A stretch of 64,000 bases of DNA, from assembly GCF_003182095.1 (NCBI RefSeq), contig NZ_QGTJ01000006.1:1-64000 (forward strand). Direction: 5' to 3'. A model generated the notes under the pieces. The model saw nothing but the letters and a program-made list of their open reading frames with translations, made no database searches and had not been told where the DNA came from. Both the position numbers and the translations under genes were made by a program. The stretch is from Plasticicumulans acidivorans (GTDB lineage: Bacteria; Pseudomonadota; Gammaproteobacteria; Competibacterales; Competibacteraceae). Positions 37,545 to 46,722 of this stretch are shown here, piece after piece. Numbering within the stretch: the first letter of the stretch is position 1; the number at the start of each line of letters is the position of its first letter.

Positions 37545-37581
37545 TTCACCATTTCTCAACTTTCCCCGACGAGGCTCACTC

Positions 37582-39336
37582 ATGCGCATCCTGCTTGCCG
37601 CGCTGGCGGCAACTTCCGTCCTGGCCGGAGCGGCTCAGGCCGCCAGCGTTTATCCGCTCGACCGGGCGACGATCCTCGCCGGTTCGCCGTTCGACTTCAA
37701 AGTCGAGCTCGACAGTGTGGTCAAGCCCGAGGACGTCCGCATCACCGTCAACGGTGAGGACTACAGCCAGGCGTTCGGCGCGCCGGCGCAGTTCGTCGAG
37801 GCGGAGCAGGGTAAGGACGGCAAGACCTTCGGCTCGGCGCTGCTGCTGCGCGCGCTCAAGCTCGACCGGCCCGGCACCTATACCGTCGAAGTCAGCGCCG
37901 GCAGCGAGCACAAGCGTGTGAGCTGGGACGTCTTTGCCGCGCCGGCGCCCGGGCGCGCCAGGAACGTGATCTTTTTCCTCGGTGACGGCCTGTCGGTCGC
38001 GCACCGCACCGGCGCGCGGCTGATGTCGAAGGGCATGACCGAGGGCAAGGCCAACGGCCGCCTGAACATGGACGACCTCGATCACATGGCCTTCATCGGC
38101 ACCTCGTCGACCAACGCCATCGCCACCGACAGCGCCAACACCATGTCGGCCTACATGACCGGCCACAAGACCGCGGTCAACGCGCTCGGCGTTTATGCCG
38201 ACCGCACGCCGTCGCCGTTCGACGACCCCAAGGTCGAGACCATCGCCGAGGCCGTGCGCCGCACCACCGGCAAGGCGATTGGCGTGGTCTCCACCGCCGA
38301 ACTGGAAGACGCGACGCCGGCGGCGGTAGTCGCGCATACCCGGCTGCGTGCGGAAAAAGCGGCGATCGTCGGTGATTTCTACGCCGTCAAGCCGGACGTC
38401 ATGCTCGGTGGCGGCTCCGCTTACTTCCTGGCGAAGACCGTGCCGGGCTCCAAGCGCAAGGACGACAAGAACTACATCGAACTGTTCAAGGACGCCGGCT
38501 ACACGCTGGTGACCGACAAGGCGGAGCTGGCCGCGCTCGCCGGCGGCAGCGGCAAGGTGCTCGGCCTGTTCCACACCGGCAACATGGACGTGACGCTCGA
38601 CCGCGAATTCCTCAAGAAGGGCACGGTGGCGAAGTTCCCCAACCAGCCCGGCCTGGTCGACATGACCAGGGCGGCGCTGGAGCGTCTGGCGCAGAATCCG
38701 AACGGCTTTTTCCTGATGGTCGAGGGCGCCTCGGTCGACAAGATGTCGCACCCGATGGACTGGGACCGTGCGCTGTTCGAAACCATCGAGTTCGACCAGG
38801 CGATCGGCGTCGCCCGCGAGTTCGTCAAGACTCACCCGGACACGCTGATCGTCGTCACCGGCGACCACACTCACGGCGTGTCGATCATCGGCACCATCGA
38901 CGACGACAAGCCAGGCAGCGAAATGCGCGACAAGGTCGGCGTCTACGCCGCCGCCGGCTTCCCCAATTACACCGACGAGAACGGCGACGGCTTCCCGGAT
39001 CGGGTCGATGTCAGCCGCCGGCTGGCGGTGTTCTCCAGCAACTTCCCGGATTACTACGAGACCTTCCGGCCCAAGCTCGACGGTCCGTTCGAGCCGGCGG
39101 TGAAGAACGAAAAAGGCGAGTACGTCGCCAACGCCGCCTACAAGGATGTGCCCGGCGCGGTGCTGCGCGTCGGTAATCTGCCGAAGGATGCCGACACCGC
39201 GGTGCACGCCGTTGACGACGTGGTGCTGCAGGCGACCGGCCCCGGCGCCGACGACTTCAAGGGCTACATGGAAGAAAGCGACGTCTACCGCGTGCTGGCC
39301 ACGGCGCTCGGCCTCGGCGCGCCGGCCAAGCCGTGA
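37582..39336 (+). CDS. phoA: alkaline phosphatase
   Basis: A 584-residue precursor with signal peptide MRILLAALAATSVLAGAAQA. An N-terminal about 100-residue beta domain precedes the alkaline phosphatase fold. Visible active-site parts are the metal-binding FFLGDGLS, the nucleophile region TDSANTMSAYMTGHKT with Ser after Asp, the ligand blocks EGASVDKMSHPMDWDRALFETIEFDQA, and VVTGDHTHG. It releases phosphate from esters in the periplasm. The family is larger than E. coli PhoA. With a Pho box upstream, phosphate starvation control is likely. Confidence 0.92.
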   Translation: MRILLAALAATSVLAGAAQAASVYPLDRATILAGSPFDFKVELDSVVKPEDVRITVNGEDYSQAFGAPAQFVEAEQGKDGKTFGSALLLRALKLDRPGTYTVEVSAGSEHKRVSWDVFAAPAPGRARNVIFFLGDGLSVAHRTGARLMSKGMTEGKANGRLNMDDLDHMAFIGTSSTNAIATDSANTMSAYMTGHKTAVNALGVYADRTPSPFDDPKVETIAEAVRRTTGKAIGVVSTAELEDATPAAVVAHTRLRAEKAAIVGDFYAVKPDVMLGGGSAYFLAKTVPGSKRKDDKNYIELFKDAGYTLVTDKAELAALAGGSGKVLGLFHTGNMDVTLDREFLKKGTVAKFPNQPGLVDMTRAALERLAQNPNGFFLMVEGASVDKMSHPMDWDRALFETIEFDQAIGVAREFVKTHPDTLIVVTGDHTHGVSIIGTIDDDKPGSEMRDKVGVYAAAGFPNYTDENGDGFPDRVDVSRRLAVFSSNFPDYYETFRPKLDGPFEPAVKNEKGEYVANAAYKDVPGAVLRVGNLPKDADTAVHAVDDVVLQATGPGADDFKGYMEESDVYRVLATALGLGAPAKP

Positions 39337-39833
39337 GGGCAGCGGACGAACGCACGGCCGCGCTCAGCGGCCGTTGCGGGAGCGTGTCGGTCCGCCGCCG
39401 GCGCCTGCTGCAGAGCCTGCTGGCACTGCCGCTGGGGCTGCCGCTCGGGCCGGCGCTGGCCGCGACGCCGGGCCTTGAGTTCGGCGAGCTGTACGGCAAG
39501 GTCAGCGTGCTCGGCCTGGAGTTTTCCGACAAGGTCAAGGCGCTGGCCGGGCAGGCGGTGACGATGCGCGGCTTCATGGCGCCGCCGCTGAAGGCCGAGG
39601 CCCGTTTCTTCGTGCTCACCGAAATCCCGATGGCGCTGTGCCCGTTCTGCTCGTCGGACGCCGACTGGCCGGACAACATCGTCGTCGTCTACCTCGACCA
39701 CCGGCAGACCTTCGTCCAGGCCAATGCGCGCATCGAGGTGCGCGGCCGGCTGGAGGTCGGCTCGTGGACCGATCCCGAGACCGGCTTCGTCAGCCTGCTG
39801 CGGCTGCGCGGCGCCGAGTTCCGCAGCGACTGA
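39333..39833 (+). CDS. predicted periplasmic protein with Tat-like signal, metal-export ABC partner
   Basis: A 166-residue protein with RRRRLLQSLLALPLGLPLGPALA, a Tat-like or basic Sec signal, then a small beta-rich domain containing MRGFMAPPLKAEARFFVLTEIPMALCPFCSSDADWPDNIVVVYL. The CPFC pair and flanking acids could bind a metal. It resembles DUF3299-type proteins that accompany MacB-like ABC genes. The GTG overlaps the phoA stop by 4 bp; a GTG at 39384 is an alternative start. The ATPase gene follows 1 bp later. Confidence 0.7.
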   Translation: MRAADERTAALSGRCGSVSVRRRRLLQSLLALPLGLPLGPALAATPGLEFGELYGKVSVLGLEFSDKVKALAGQAVTMRGFMAPPLKAEARFFVLTEIPMALCPFCSSDADWPDNIVVVYLDHRQTFVQANARIEVRGRLEVGSWTDPETGFVSLLRLRGAEFRSD

Positions 39834-39834
39834 A

Positions 39835-40521
39835 ATGCTCGAACTGTCCCTTTCCGCGCTGCAGGTGCGCTTCCCCGGCCTCGCCGCGCCGGCCCTGGCG
39901 ATCGAGCGGCTGCACATCGCCGCCGGCAGCCGCGTGGCGATCACCGGGGCTTCCGGTTCCGGCAAGAGCACGCTGGTCAACCAGCTGATCGGTCTGGAGC
40001 GCCCGCGCGGCGCGCGCATCGACTGGAGCGGCACCGACCTCGCCACGCTCGGCGAGGGCGCGCGCGACCGCTGGCGCGGCCGGCACGTCGGCCTGGTGAT
40101 GCAGGACTTCCATCTGTTTCCCGGCCTGTCGGCGCTTGACAACGTGCTGCTGCCGGCGCAGCTGGCGCGGGTTGCCGACGGGCTGTGCCGCGAGCGCGCG
40201 GCGGCGCTGCTGGCGCAGGTCGGCATCCGCCGGTCGCGGCAGCCGGCGGAGACGCTGTCGCGTGGCGAGATGCAGCGCGTCGCCGTTGCCCGCGCGCTGC
40301 TGCGCCAGCCGGGCCTGCTGGTCGCCGACGAGCCGACCGCGAGCCTCGATGCCGACAGCGGCGCGGCGGTCGCCGACCTGCTGCTCGATCTCGCCAGCGA
40401 GGCCGGCAGCACGCTGCTGGTGGTCTCGCACGACCCGCGCCTGTGCGGCCGGCTGCAGCGGCGCATCGAACTGGCCGGCGGCCGCATCGTCGCCGACAGC
40501 GCGGGAGGGACGCCGGCATGA
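39835..40521 (+). CDS. LolD/MacB-type ABC ATPase
   Basis: A 228-residue ATPase: Walker A TGASGSGKST, Q-loop VMQDFHLFPGLSALDNV, signature LSRGEMQRVAVARALL (G to R change in the usual LSGGE), Walker B LLVADEPTASLD and H-loop VSHD. It pairs with the FtsX-type permease encoded next (ATGA overlap). These systems use mechanical energy to act on periplasmic or lipoprotein substrates rather than for import. Confidence 0.9.
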   Translation: MLELSLSALQVRFPGLAAPALAIERLHIAAGSRVAITGASGSGKSTLVNQLIGLERPRGARIDWSGTDLATLGEGARDRWRGRHVGLVMQDFHLFPGLSALDNVLLPAQLARVADGLCRERAAALLAQVGIRRSRQPAETLSRGEMQRVAVARALLRQPGLLVADEPTASLDADSGAAVADLLLDLASEAGSTLLVVSHDPRLCGRLQRRIELAGGRIVADSAGGTPA

Positions 40522-41855
40522 TCCGCTTCATCCTCGCCGACCTGCGCCGGCTGTGGCTCGGCGCGCTGGTAATCGTGCTGCTGGTGGCGCTGGCCAGCGC
40601 GCTCGGTGTCACCGTGACGCTGCAGGAGCGGGCGCTGCGTCTGGGCAGCGCCCGCGCCGCCGATAAGTTCGATCTGGTGATCGGCGCGCCGGGCAGCGAT
40701 ACGCAGCTGGTGCTGTCGACGGTGTTCCTGCAGCCGGCCGCGCTGCCGCTGCTGCCGGGCGAGGTGCTGCGCCGGCTGGCCGCCGATGCGCGGGTGGCCT
40801 GGGTGGCGCCGATCGGCTTCGGCGATTCCTTTTTCGACAACCCGATCGTCGGCACGACGACGACGCTGCTGCGCGAGACCACGCCGGGGCTGGCCGCCGG
40901 CCGGCTGTTCGCCGCCGAGGGCGAGGCGGTGGTCGGTGCCGCGGTCGAGCTGCCGCTCGGCGCCAGCATCAAGCCGATGCACGGCCTGGCCGGCGCCGGT
41001 GCACATGTGCACGAGGCCCTGAGCTACCGCGTCGTCGGCCGTCTGCTGCCGACTGCGACTGCCTGGGACCGGGCGATTCTGGTGCCGATCCAGGCGGTCT
41101 GGCACATCCACGGCCTCGGCCTCGACGAACACGACGAGGCGCCCGCCGGGCACGAGCACGACGAGTCCGCCGGCGATCAGGCGACCGACGCCGGGCACGA
41201 GCCCGTCGCCCAGCCCGCGGGCAGCGCCGGGCCGGCGGCGGTGCGTGCCGATGCCGACGGCCATGCTCACGCGCATCTCGACGCCGCCGCGCCGCTGGAT
41301 GAGTCCTGGCGGCTGACGCCGCCTGGTCTGCCGGCGCTGCTGGTCAAACCGCGCAGCATCGCCGATGCCTATCGCCTGCGTCAGGCGTACCGCAATGAAC
41401 ACACGCTGGCGGTGTTTCCGGGTGAGGTGCTGACCCGCCTCTACGCCACGCTGGGTGATGCCCGGCGGGTGCTGGCGCTGGTGGCCGGCGGCGCGCAGGC
41501 GCTGGTTGCCGCCTCGCTGGTGCTGGTCACCGTGCTGCACGTCGGCCAGCGGCGGCGGCAGATCGGCGCGCTGCGGGCCTTCGGCGCGCCGCGCGCGGCG
41601 GTGTTCGCGATCGTCTGGAGCGAGCTGTTCGCGCTGGTCGGCGTCGGCATCGGCCTCGGCTTCGCCATTGGCTACGGCGCGGCGCGGCTGATCGCCGCCG
41701 GCTTTACCGCGCAGAGCGGCGTGGTGCTGCCGGTCGGCTTCGTCGCCGCGGATCTGCTCAGCGCCGGCTGGCTGCTCGGTTTCGCCGCGCTGCTGGCGGC
41801 GCTGCCGGCGGCACTGGCCTACCGCCAGTCACCGGCGCAGGCGCTGCGCGGCTGA
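40518..41855 (+). CDS. MacB/FtsX-type ABC permease with His-rich loop
   Basis: A 445-residue permease with one N-terminal membrane segment (LWLGALVIVLLVALASALGVTV), a large periplasmic domain, and three C-terminal segments of FtsX type (VAASLVLVTVLHVGQRRRQIGALRAFGAPRAAVFAIVWSELFALVG). Between residues about 196 and 253 it has a His/Asp-rich stretch (HIHGLGLDEHDEAPAGHEHDE and DGHAHAHLD) that should bind Zn, Ni or a similar metal. This recalls the zinc-linked MacB-like systems of pseudomonads. With the preceding two genes it forms a three-gene metal-linked ABC unit; the function is inferred. Confidence 0.87.
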   Translation: MIRFILADLRRLWLGALVIVLLVALASALGVTVTLQERALRLGSARAADKFDLVIGAPGSDTQLVLSTVFLQPAALPLLPGEVLRRLAADARVAWVAPIGFGDSFFDNPIVGTTTTLLRETTPGLAAGRLFAAEGEAVVGAAVELPLGASIKPMHGLAGAGAHVHEALSYRVVGRLLPTATAWDRAILVPIQAVWHIHGLGLDEHDEAPAGHEHDESAGDQATDAGHEPVAQPAGSAGPAAVRADADGHAHAHLDAAAPLDESWRLTPPGLPALLVKPRSIADAYRLRQAYRNEHTLAVFPGEVLTRLYATLGDARRVLALVAGGAQALVAASLVLVTVLHVGQRRRQIGALRAFGAPRAAVFAIVWSELFALVGVGIGLGFAIGYGAARLIAAGFTAQSGVVLPVGFVAADLLSAGWLLGFAALLAALPAALAYRQSPAQALRG

Positions 41856-41859
41856 TGCT

Positions 41860-42282
41860 TCAGGCGTCGCCGTCGTAGCGGCGCTGCGCGGCCAGCACCG
41901 CCTCGATGTTGGCGTGGGCCCAGTCGACCAGTGAATGCATCGCCGCCGCCAGCGTGCGCCCGAGCGGGGTGATCGCGTACTCGACGCTGACCGGCACCGT
42001 CGGGAACACCGTGCGCGTGACCAGGCCGTCGCGCTCCAGGCGTTTGAGCGTCTGCGACAGCACCTTCTGCGACAGTCCCTCGATCTCGCGCAGCAGGGCA
42101 TTGAAGCGCAGCGGCTGTCGCAGCAGCAGGCCGAGGATCAGCACGGTCCATTTGTCGGCGATGCGATCGAGCACCAGCCGCGTCGGGCAGGCGGCGGCGT
42201 AGGCGTTCCACGGCGGCGCCGGCTCGGGCGGTTTCTCCGCGGTAATCAGGTGAGCTGCGGGTGCGTTCTTCACGAGGATCAA
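41860..42282 (-). CDS. HxlR-family transcriptional regulator
   Basis: A 140-residue winged-helix regulator with the usual LVLDRIADKWTVLILGLLLRQPLRFNALLREIEGLSQKVLSQTLKRLERDGLVTRTVFPTVPVSVEYAITPLG. It has a Cys (ACPTR) just before the winged helix, as in thiol- or quinone-sensing members. The start appears to be TTG at 42282, with a GTG at 42273 as alternative. It is divergent from the flavodoxin-like gene, its likely target. Confidence 0.92.
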   Translation of the reverse strand: MILVKNAPAAHLITAEKPPEPAPPWNAYAAACPTRLVLDRIADKWTVLILGLLLRQPLRFNALLREIEGLSQKVLSQTLKRLERDGLVTRTVFPTVPVSVEYAITPLGRTLAAAMHSLVDWAHANIEAVLAAQRRYDGDA

Positions 42283-42295
42283 GGCCTTCTATACA

Positions 42296-42349
42296 GTTTC
42301 TGGCAGAAACCAGGTGATCAAATCATACCGATAAATCGAGCACGGTATG
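42296..42349. promoter_or_regulatory. two inverted repeats, likely HxlR operators
   Basis: GTTTCTG-g-CAGAAAC (42296-42310) and CATACCG-N12-CGGTATG (42324-42349) lie in the 124-bp divergent gap between the regulator and the reductase. Either could be the operator, and the second probably overlaps the reductase promoter. Confidence 0.55.
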
Positions 42350-42406
42350 GCACCGGGATTTCGCAGCAGACATGCCTTTTTCCGTATCGACAGCGAGACA
42401 TCCATC

Positions 42407-42982
42407 ATGACGACGGTAGCGATCGTGTATTTCAGCGGCTACGGCCATACCGCAAAACTGGCTCAGGCCGTCGCCGCCGGCGCGGCCGGGGTGGCCGCGA
42501 CCCGGGTCGACAGTTACCGCATCGACGGCGACGGTGAACTGCCGGAGGGGGCGATGGAGGCGCTGGCGGCGGCCGATGCGATCATCTACGGCAGCCCGAC
42601 CTACATGGGCGCGCCGGCCTGGCAGTTCAAGAAATTCGCCGATGCCTCCTCCAAGGCCTGGTTCACGCAGGCGTGGAAGGACAAGCTCGCCGCCGGCTTC
42701 ACCAACTCCGCCTCGCTCAACGGCGACAAGTTCGCGACCATCGAAGCGTTCTGGACGCTGTCGCAGCAGCACGGCCAGGTCTGGATCGGCACCGGCCTGC
42801 TGCCGGCGAACCGCAAGGACAGCGGCGCCGATGACATCAACCGCGCCGGCGCCTTCGGCGGCGTCATGGCGATCTCGCCGGCCGACGCCTCGGCGGAGGA
42901 GGCGCCGCACCAGGGGGATCTCGACACCGCGCGCCTGCTCGGCCGGCGCGTCGCCGAGTGGGCGGCGCGGCTGGCGGCCTGA
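42407..42982 (+). CDS. flavodoxin-like NAD(P)H quinone/flavin reductase
   Basis: A 191-residue WrbA-like flavodoxin-fold protein with the FMN phosphate loop YFSGYGHTAKLA, the block IIYGSPTYMGAPAWQFKKFADA, and GTGLLPAN near the C-terminus. It likely carries out two-electron reduction of quinones to limit oxidative stress. The pairing with a divergent HxlR regulator is common for such genes (YodB-type control). Confidence 0.9.
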   Translation: MTTVAIVYFSGYGHTAKLAQAVAAGAAGVAATRVDSYRIDGDGELPEGAMEALAAADAIIYGSPTYMGAPAWQFKKFADASSKAWFTQAWKDKLAAGFTNSASLNGDKFATIEAFWTLSQQHGQVWIGTGLLPANRKDSGADDINRAGAFGGVMAISPADASAEEAPHQGDLDTARLLGRRVAEWAARLAA

Positions 42983-43002
42983 GCCCCGTTTGCGCCGCCG
43001 GC

Positions 43003-44643
43003 TCAGGCCGGCTGCGCCTGCCGCCAGCGCTCGACCTCGGCGAGCCAGGCCAGCGGCTTGTGGCGGATCAGCTGCAGGCGCCCGGCGAAGACCCGCGCGA
43101 TGCCGTCGGTGCTGGTGTCGAGCGTCAGCTCATCGCCGGCCTGGAAGCTCTGTTCACCGAAGCGGATGCAGTGCGCGGCGCGGTCGATGCTCAGGCACTC
43201 GCAGCCGACGATGCAGACCTTGCCCAGCTGCCGCGCCACCACCGCCGCGTGTGCGGTGCGGCTGCCCTGCGCGGTGAGGATGCCGGCGGCGGCGGCGATG
43301 CCGGCGATGTCCTCGGTGGCGATGTCCGGGCGCACCAGCAGCGCCGGCCGGCCGGCGGCGTTGAGCGCATCGACTTCGGCCAGATCCAGCGCGATGTGGC
43401 CGCTGACGATGCCGATGCCGGCGGCGACACCGCTGGCGAGCGCGGCCGGCGCCTGCTCCAGCACCTGCTCTTCGAGTGCATCGAGGTCGATGCCCTGCAG
43501 CTGCGCGAGCGCCTCGCGCGGCTTGAGGCGGCCCTCGCTGACCCGGTCGACGGCGATGCGCAGCGCCGCCCACGGCGTGCGCTTGGCGCGGCGCGTCTGC
43601 AGCATGAACAGGCGGCCGTTCTCGACGGTGAATTCGAAGTCCTGCACATCGCCGAAGGCGGCCTCCAGGCGGTTGGCGATGTCCTGCAGCTCGTGCTGCA
43701 CCGCCGGCAGGTACTCGGCGAGGCGCTGGCTGTCGTGGGCGCGGAAGCGGCCGCTGACCACGTCTTCGCCCTGGGCGTTGAACAGGAAATCGAGGTAGAG
43801 CTGCGGCGTGCCGCGCGCCGGATCGCGGGTGAAGCCGACGCCGGCGCCGGAGGTGCCGCCGGCATTGCCGAACACCATGCGCTGCACGGTCACCGCGGTG
43901 CCGAGCTCGTCGGCGATGCCGTTGAGGCGGCGGAAGGCTTGCGCACGCGGCGAACGCCAGGAGGCGTAGACCGCCTCGGCGGCCTGCGCGAGCTGCGTCC
44001 GCGGCGCCTGCGGGAAGTCGGCGCCGACCGCCTCGCGGTAAATGGCCTGGTAACTGCCGGTCAGCTCGCGCAGCGCATGAAAATCGAGCAGGCGCGGATC
44101 GTCGATGCCGGCCTGGTGGCAGGCCTGCTCGGTGGCGGCGCGAAACGCCGCCGCGGCGACGCCGTGCACCACCTCGGCGAACTGCTGTATCAGGCGGCGG
44201 TAGGCGTCCCACACCAGGCGCGGGTTGCCGGTCAGGCGCAGCAGGCCGGGCAGGGCGGTGTCGCACAGGCCGACGTTGAGGATGGTGTCGAGCATGCCGG
44301 GCATCGACACCGGCGCGCCCGAGCGCACCGAGACCAGCAGCGGCCGCCGCGCCGCGCCGAAGCCGAGCTGGCAGGCGCCTTCCAGCACCGTCAGCCCGCG
44401 CTCCAGCGCGGCCTGCAGCTGCGGACGGAATGCCGCGGGGTCGGCGAGGTAGGCGGTGCAGCCGGCCGTGCCGAGCACGAAGCCCTGCGGCACCGGCAGA
44501 TCGAGCTGCGCCATGCGCAGCAGATTGGCGGCCTTGAAGCCGAGCTGGCGGGGATCGGCGTCGCGGCTCATGCCGGGCAGGCCGATCCAGGCCGGTTCGA
44601 GTGCGCTTGCGGCGTTGCCTTGCTTGGCGTCGAGACGGTTCAT
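43003..44643 (-). CDS. PPDK-like phosphotransferase lacking the C-terminal PEP domain
   Basis: A 546-residue protein matching pyruvate phosphate dikinase for the ATP-grasp domain (GFKAANLLRMAQLDLPVPQGFVLGT; SVRSGAPVSMPGMLDTILNVGL; DFEFTVENGRLFMLQTRRAKRTPWAAL). It also has the swivelling phosphohistidine domain (GSRTAHAAVVARQLGK, His intact). It then stops; the roughly 350-residue PEP/pyruvate barrel of full PPDK is absent. It could phosphorylate a different acceptor, or the neighbouring protein, from ATP via His. Its ATG overlaps the stop of the DUF47-like gene upstream (ATGA), so the two are coupled. Confidence 0.85.
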   Translation of the reverse strand: MNRLDAKQGNAASALEPAWIGLPGMSRDADPRQLGFKAANLLRMAQLDLPVPQGFVLGTAGCTAYLADPAAFRPQLQAALERGLTVLEGACQLGFGAARRPLLVSVRSGAPVSMPGMLDTILNVGLCDTALPGLLRLTGNPRLVWDAYRRLIQQFAEVVHGVAAAAFRAATEQACHQAGIDDPRLLDFHALRELTGSYQAIYREAVGADFPQAPRTQLAQAAEAVYASWRSPRAQAFRRLNGIADELGTAVTVQRMVFGNAGGTSGAGVGFTRDPARGTPQLYLDFLFNAQGEDVVSGRFRAHDSQRLAEYLPAVQHELQDIANRLEAAFGDVQDFEFTVENGRLFMLQTRRAKRTPWAALRIAVDRVSEGRLKPREALAQLQGIDLDALEEQVLEQAPAALASGVAAGIGIVSGHIALDLAEVDALNAAGRPALLVRPDIATEDIAGIAAAAGILTAQGSRTAHAAVVARQLGKVCIVGCECLSIDRAAHCIRFGEQSFQAGDELTLDTSTDGIARVFAGRLQLIRHKPLAWLAEVERWRQAQPA

Positions 44644-46583
44644 TCGGCGATGACCTCCGCCAGTACGTGATCGTGCAGATCGAGGGCGGCGTGCATCAGC
44701 GCATCGGCGCCGCTTTCCAGATTGCGGGCGCATTCGCTGAGCGCATAGAGCAGGGCGGTGGGTGGTGCGCAGGCCACCAGGCTGACTTTGAAGCCGCGGT
44801 GAGCGGCATCCGAGCGGTGCTCGGCGGAGACGATGCGGTGCACCGCTTCGAGGAAGTCCTGCATGTCGGTCTGCGCGCCGCCGCGGTGCACGCTGCGGCA
44901 GGCCTCGATCGCGCGCACGTAGTCCTGACAGCCTTCGAGCAGCACCTGCGACAGTGACTGCAGCGCGGCCTTCAGCGGCGGGGCGACCGGCGTGGCGCCG
45001 ACCAGCGTCAGGTGGAACAGCGCTTCTTCAAGCTCATCGGCGACGTCGTCGGCGGCCATCAGCAGCTCGTAGTAGAAATGGCCTTTTTCGGCGTGGCGCA
45101 CGCGCTCGCGGGCGGCGTCGAGCAGCGCATCGGCCTGATGCTCCCAGTCGACGGCGCGGGCCGACATGCGTCCCAGCCGTTCGCCGGCATCGGCGCCGCC
45201 GAGCGCGAACAGGCTGTCACGCACGCTGTTGGCGAGCTCGAAGCACCAGGCGGCGTGCTCGGCGGCCAGGTCGTGCAGGCGCTGCTGGGCGCTGTGCAGG
45301 TAATTGACCAGCTCGGCGCGCAGCTCGTCGCGCACCAGCGCCACGGCGCGCCTAGCGAGCAGGCCCTCGGCACAGGTGCGCAGCACGAACTGCATGTAGG
45401 CGGCGGCGGCTTTGACGCCGAGCAGCTCATCGAGCCGGCGGCCGAGCAGGCCGGGCTCCTGCGCGACGAAGCCCAGCGCATCGAAGATCGCCGCCTCGCC
45501 GCCCATGCGCAGGAAGGCCATGTGGCCGTATTCCTCATGGGCCGCCCAGTCGAGCAGCGTCAGTGTCTCGCGCTTGGGCAGCAGCAGACGCAGGCGCTTG
45601 CGCGCGCGGTTCCAGTCGATCAGGAACACCAGCCGCGAGCCGAGAAAGCGCAGGTAGGCGCACAGATCGTCCTCGTCGCGGGCCTGGTAGACGCCGACGC
45701 CGAGGTGATAAAGGCCGTCCTCCATGCTGGCGTCGGCGCGCGAGCGGGTGTCCTCCCAGTCGACCGCCCAGTCGGCGAACAGGCCCTGGAAGTAGATCAG
45801 CCGCTGCAGGTGCACGTCGGTGTAGGTCAGCGTGGCGCTGAGGCCCTGCACCTGGATCACCAGCACATGCGCATCGGTGGTGCCGATGTCGTTCTGGATC
45901 AGCAGGCGCTCGCCGGCGCGGGTGGCGGTGGTGCCGAGGCCGGGATGGTCGAACTTGAGCCGCGCGGTGCGCTGCACGCCGTGCATGAAGGCGCTGACGC
46001 GCGGGCGGTCGACCTCGGCCAGCGCGTAGCAGGCGGCGCCGAGGATGTGCTCGCAGGCGATCTGCGCCTGCAGCGCGTTCAGCGCCTTGTGCAGATCCAT
46101 CACCAGCAGATGCAGGCTGTCGCCGCGCTCGCGCTCGCCGGAGACCAGGCGGGTGATGGCGGCATCGCTGAACACCTCGTCCGCCTCGCACCAGGGCGGC
46201 GTGTCCAGTGCCTGCAGACGCTCGGCAAAGTCCGTCGCGGCGGGCAGCCCGGCGCTGCGCAGCGGGCGCAGCATCTCGTCGAGCGCCTGGCGCAGGCGGG
46301 CGCACAGCGCCTGTGCGCCGGGCATGCGGTAGCGCCCGTCACCGAGCGCGCAGGCATTGCGCATCACCGTATCGAGGCTGTCGTCGCTCTGCCCGGCGGC
46401 AAGGCGCTCCTTGGCGAAGTCGGGCAGCGGTGCCTGCGGGTGTTCGGCATGGGCACGGCCGAACTGCAGCAGTGTGAAGTCGTATTTGGCGCGATCGTTG
46501 GCGCCCAGTGCTGCCGCCAGCTGGGCCGGCAGTACCAGCGCCTCCTCGCCGAGGGCGTCGAGGATGTGGGCTTTGGTGGTCAT
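44640..46583 (-). CDS. large protein with C-terminal DUF47/PhoU-like domain, partner of the short PPDK
   Basis: A 647-residue soluble protein. The first about 420 residues match no family I recognise (segments LKFDHPGLGTTATRAGERLLIQNDIGTTDAHVLVIQV and AAHEEYGHMAFLRMGGEAAIF). The C-terminal about 220 residues form a helical DUF47/PhoU-like domain (WEHQADALLDAARERV, MAADDVADELEEALFHL, VHRIVSAEHRSDAAHRGF). PhoU-type domains bind metal clusters and regulate phosphate transport. Coupling to a PPDK-like kinase suggests that one protein acts on the other or that both control phosphate or PEP metabolism; this is inference. Confidence 0.7.
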   Translation of the reverse strand: MTTKAHILDALGEEALVLPAQLAAALGANDRAKYDFTLLQFGRAHAEHPQAPLPDFAKERLAAGQSDDSLDTVMRNACALGDGRYRMPGAQALCARLRQALDEMLRPLRSAGLPAATDFAERLQALDTPPWCEADEVFSDAAITRLVSGERERGDSLHLLVMDLHKALNALQAQIACEHILGAACYALAEVDRPRVSAFMHGVQRTARLKFDHPGLGTTATRAGERLLIQNDIGTTDAHVLVIQVQGLSATLTYTDVHLQRLIYFQGLFADWAVDWEDTRSRADASMEDGLYHLGVGVYQARDEDDLCAYLRFLGSRLVFLIDWNRARKRLRLLLPKRETLTLLDWAAHEEYGHMAFLRMGGEAAIFDALGFVAQEPGLLGRRLDELLGVKAAAAYMQFVLRTCAEGLLARRAVALVRDELRAELVNYLHSAQQRLHDLAAEHAAWCFELANSVRDSLFALGGADAGERLGRMSARAVDWEHQADALLDAARERVRHAEKGHFYYELLMAADDVADELEEALFHLTLVGATPVAPPLKAALQSLSQVLLEGCQDYVRAIEACRSVHRGGAQTDMQDFLEAVHRIVSAEHRSDAAHRGFKVSLVACAPPTALLYALSECARNLESGADALMHAALDLHDHVLAEVIAE

Positions 46584-46722
46584 GGCAGTTCCGTGCGGAT
46601 GCTCCCTGGGTCGGGAGTGCCCACGCTAGAACCGGCGGATGTAAAAATAATGAAACCTCGGCGTTTTTGTGTCGTCGCACGCGCAGGCATCGCTGCGGTG
46701 GGCGGGCGCTGTCGCCGTGGCG

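Larger units (their letters stand above)
37211..37581. other. AT-rich divergent intergenic region gldA/phoA
   Basis: 371 bp without a gene. It holds the nested dyad at 37391-37430 and a candidate Pho box and -10 near phoA. Confidence 0.55.
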
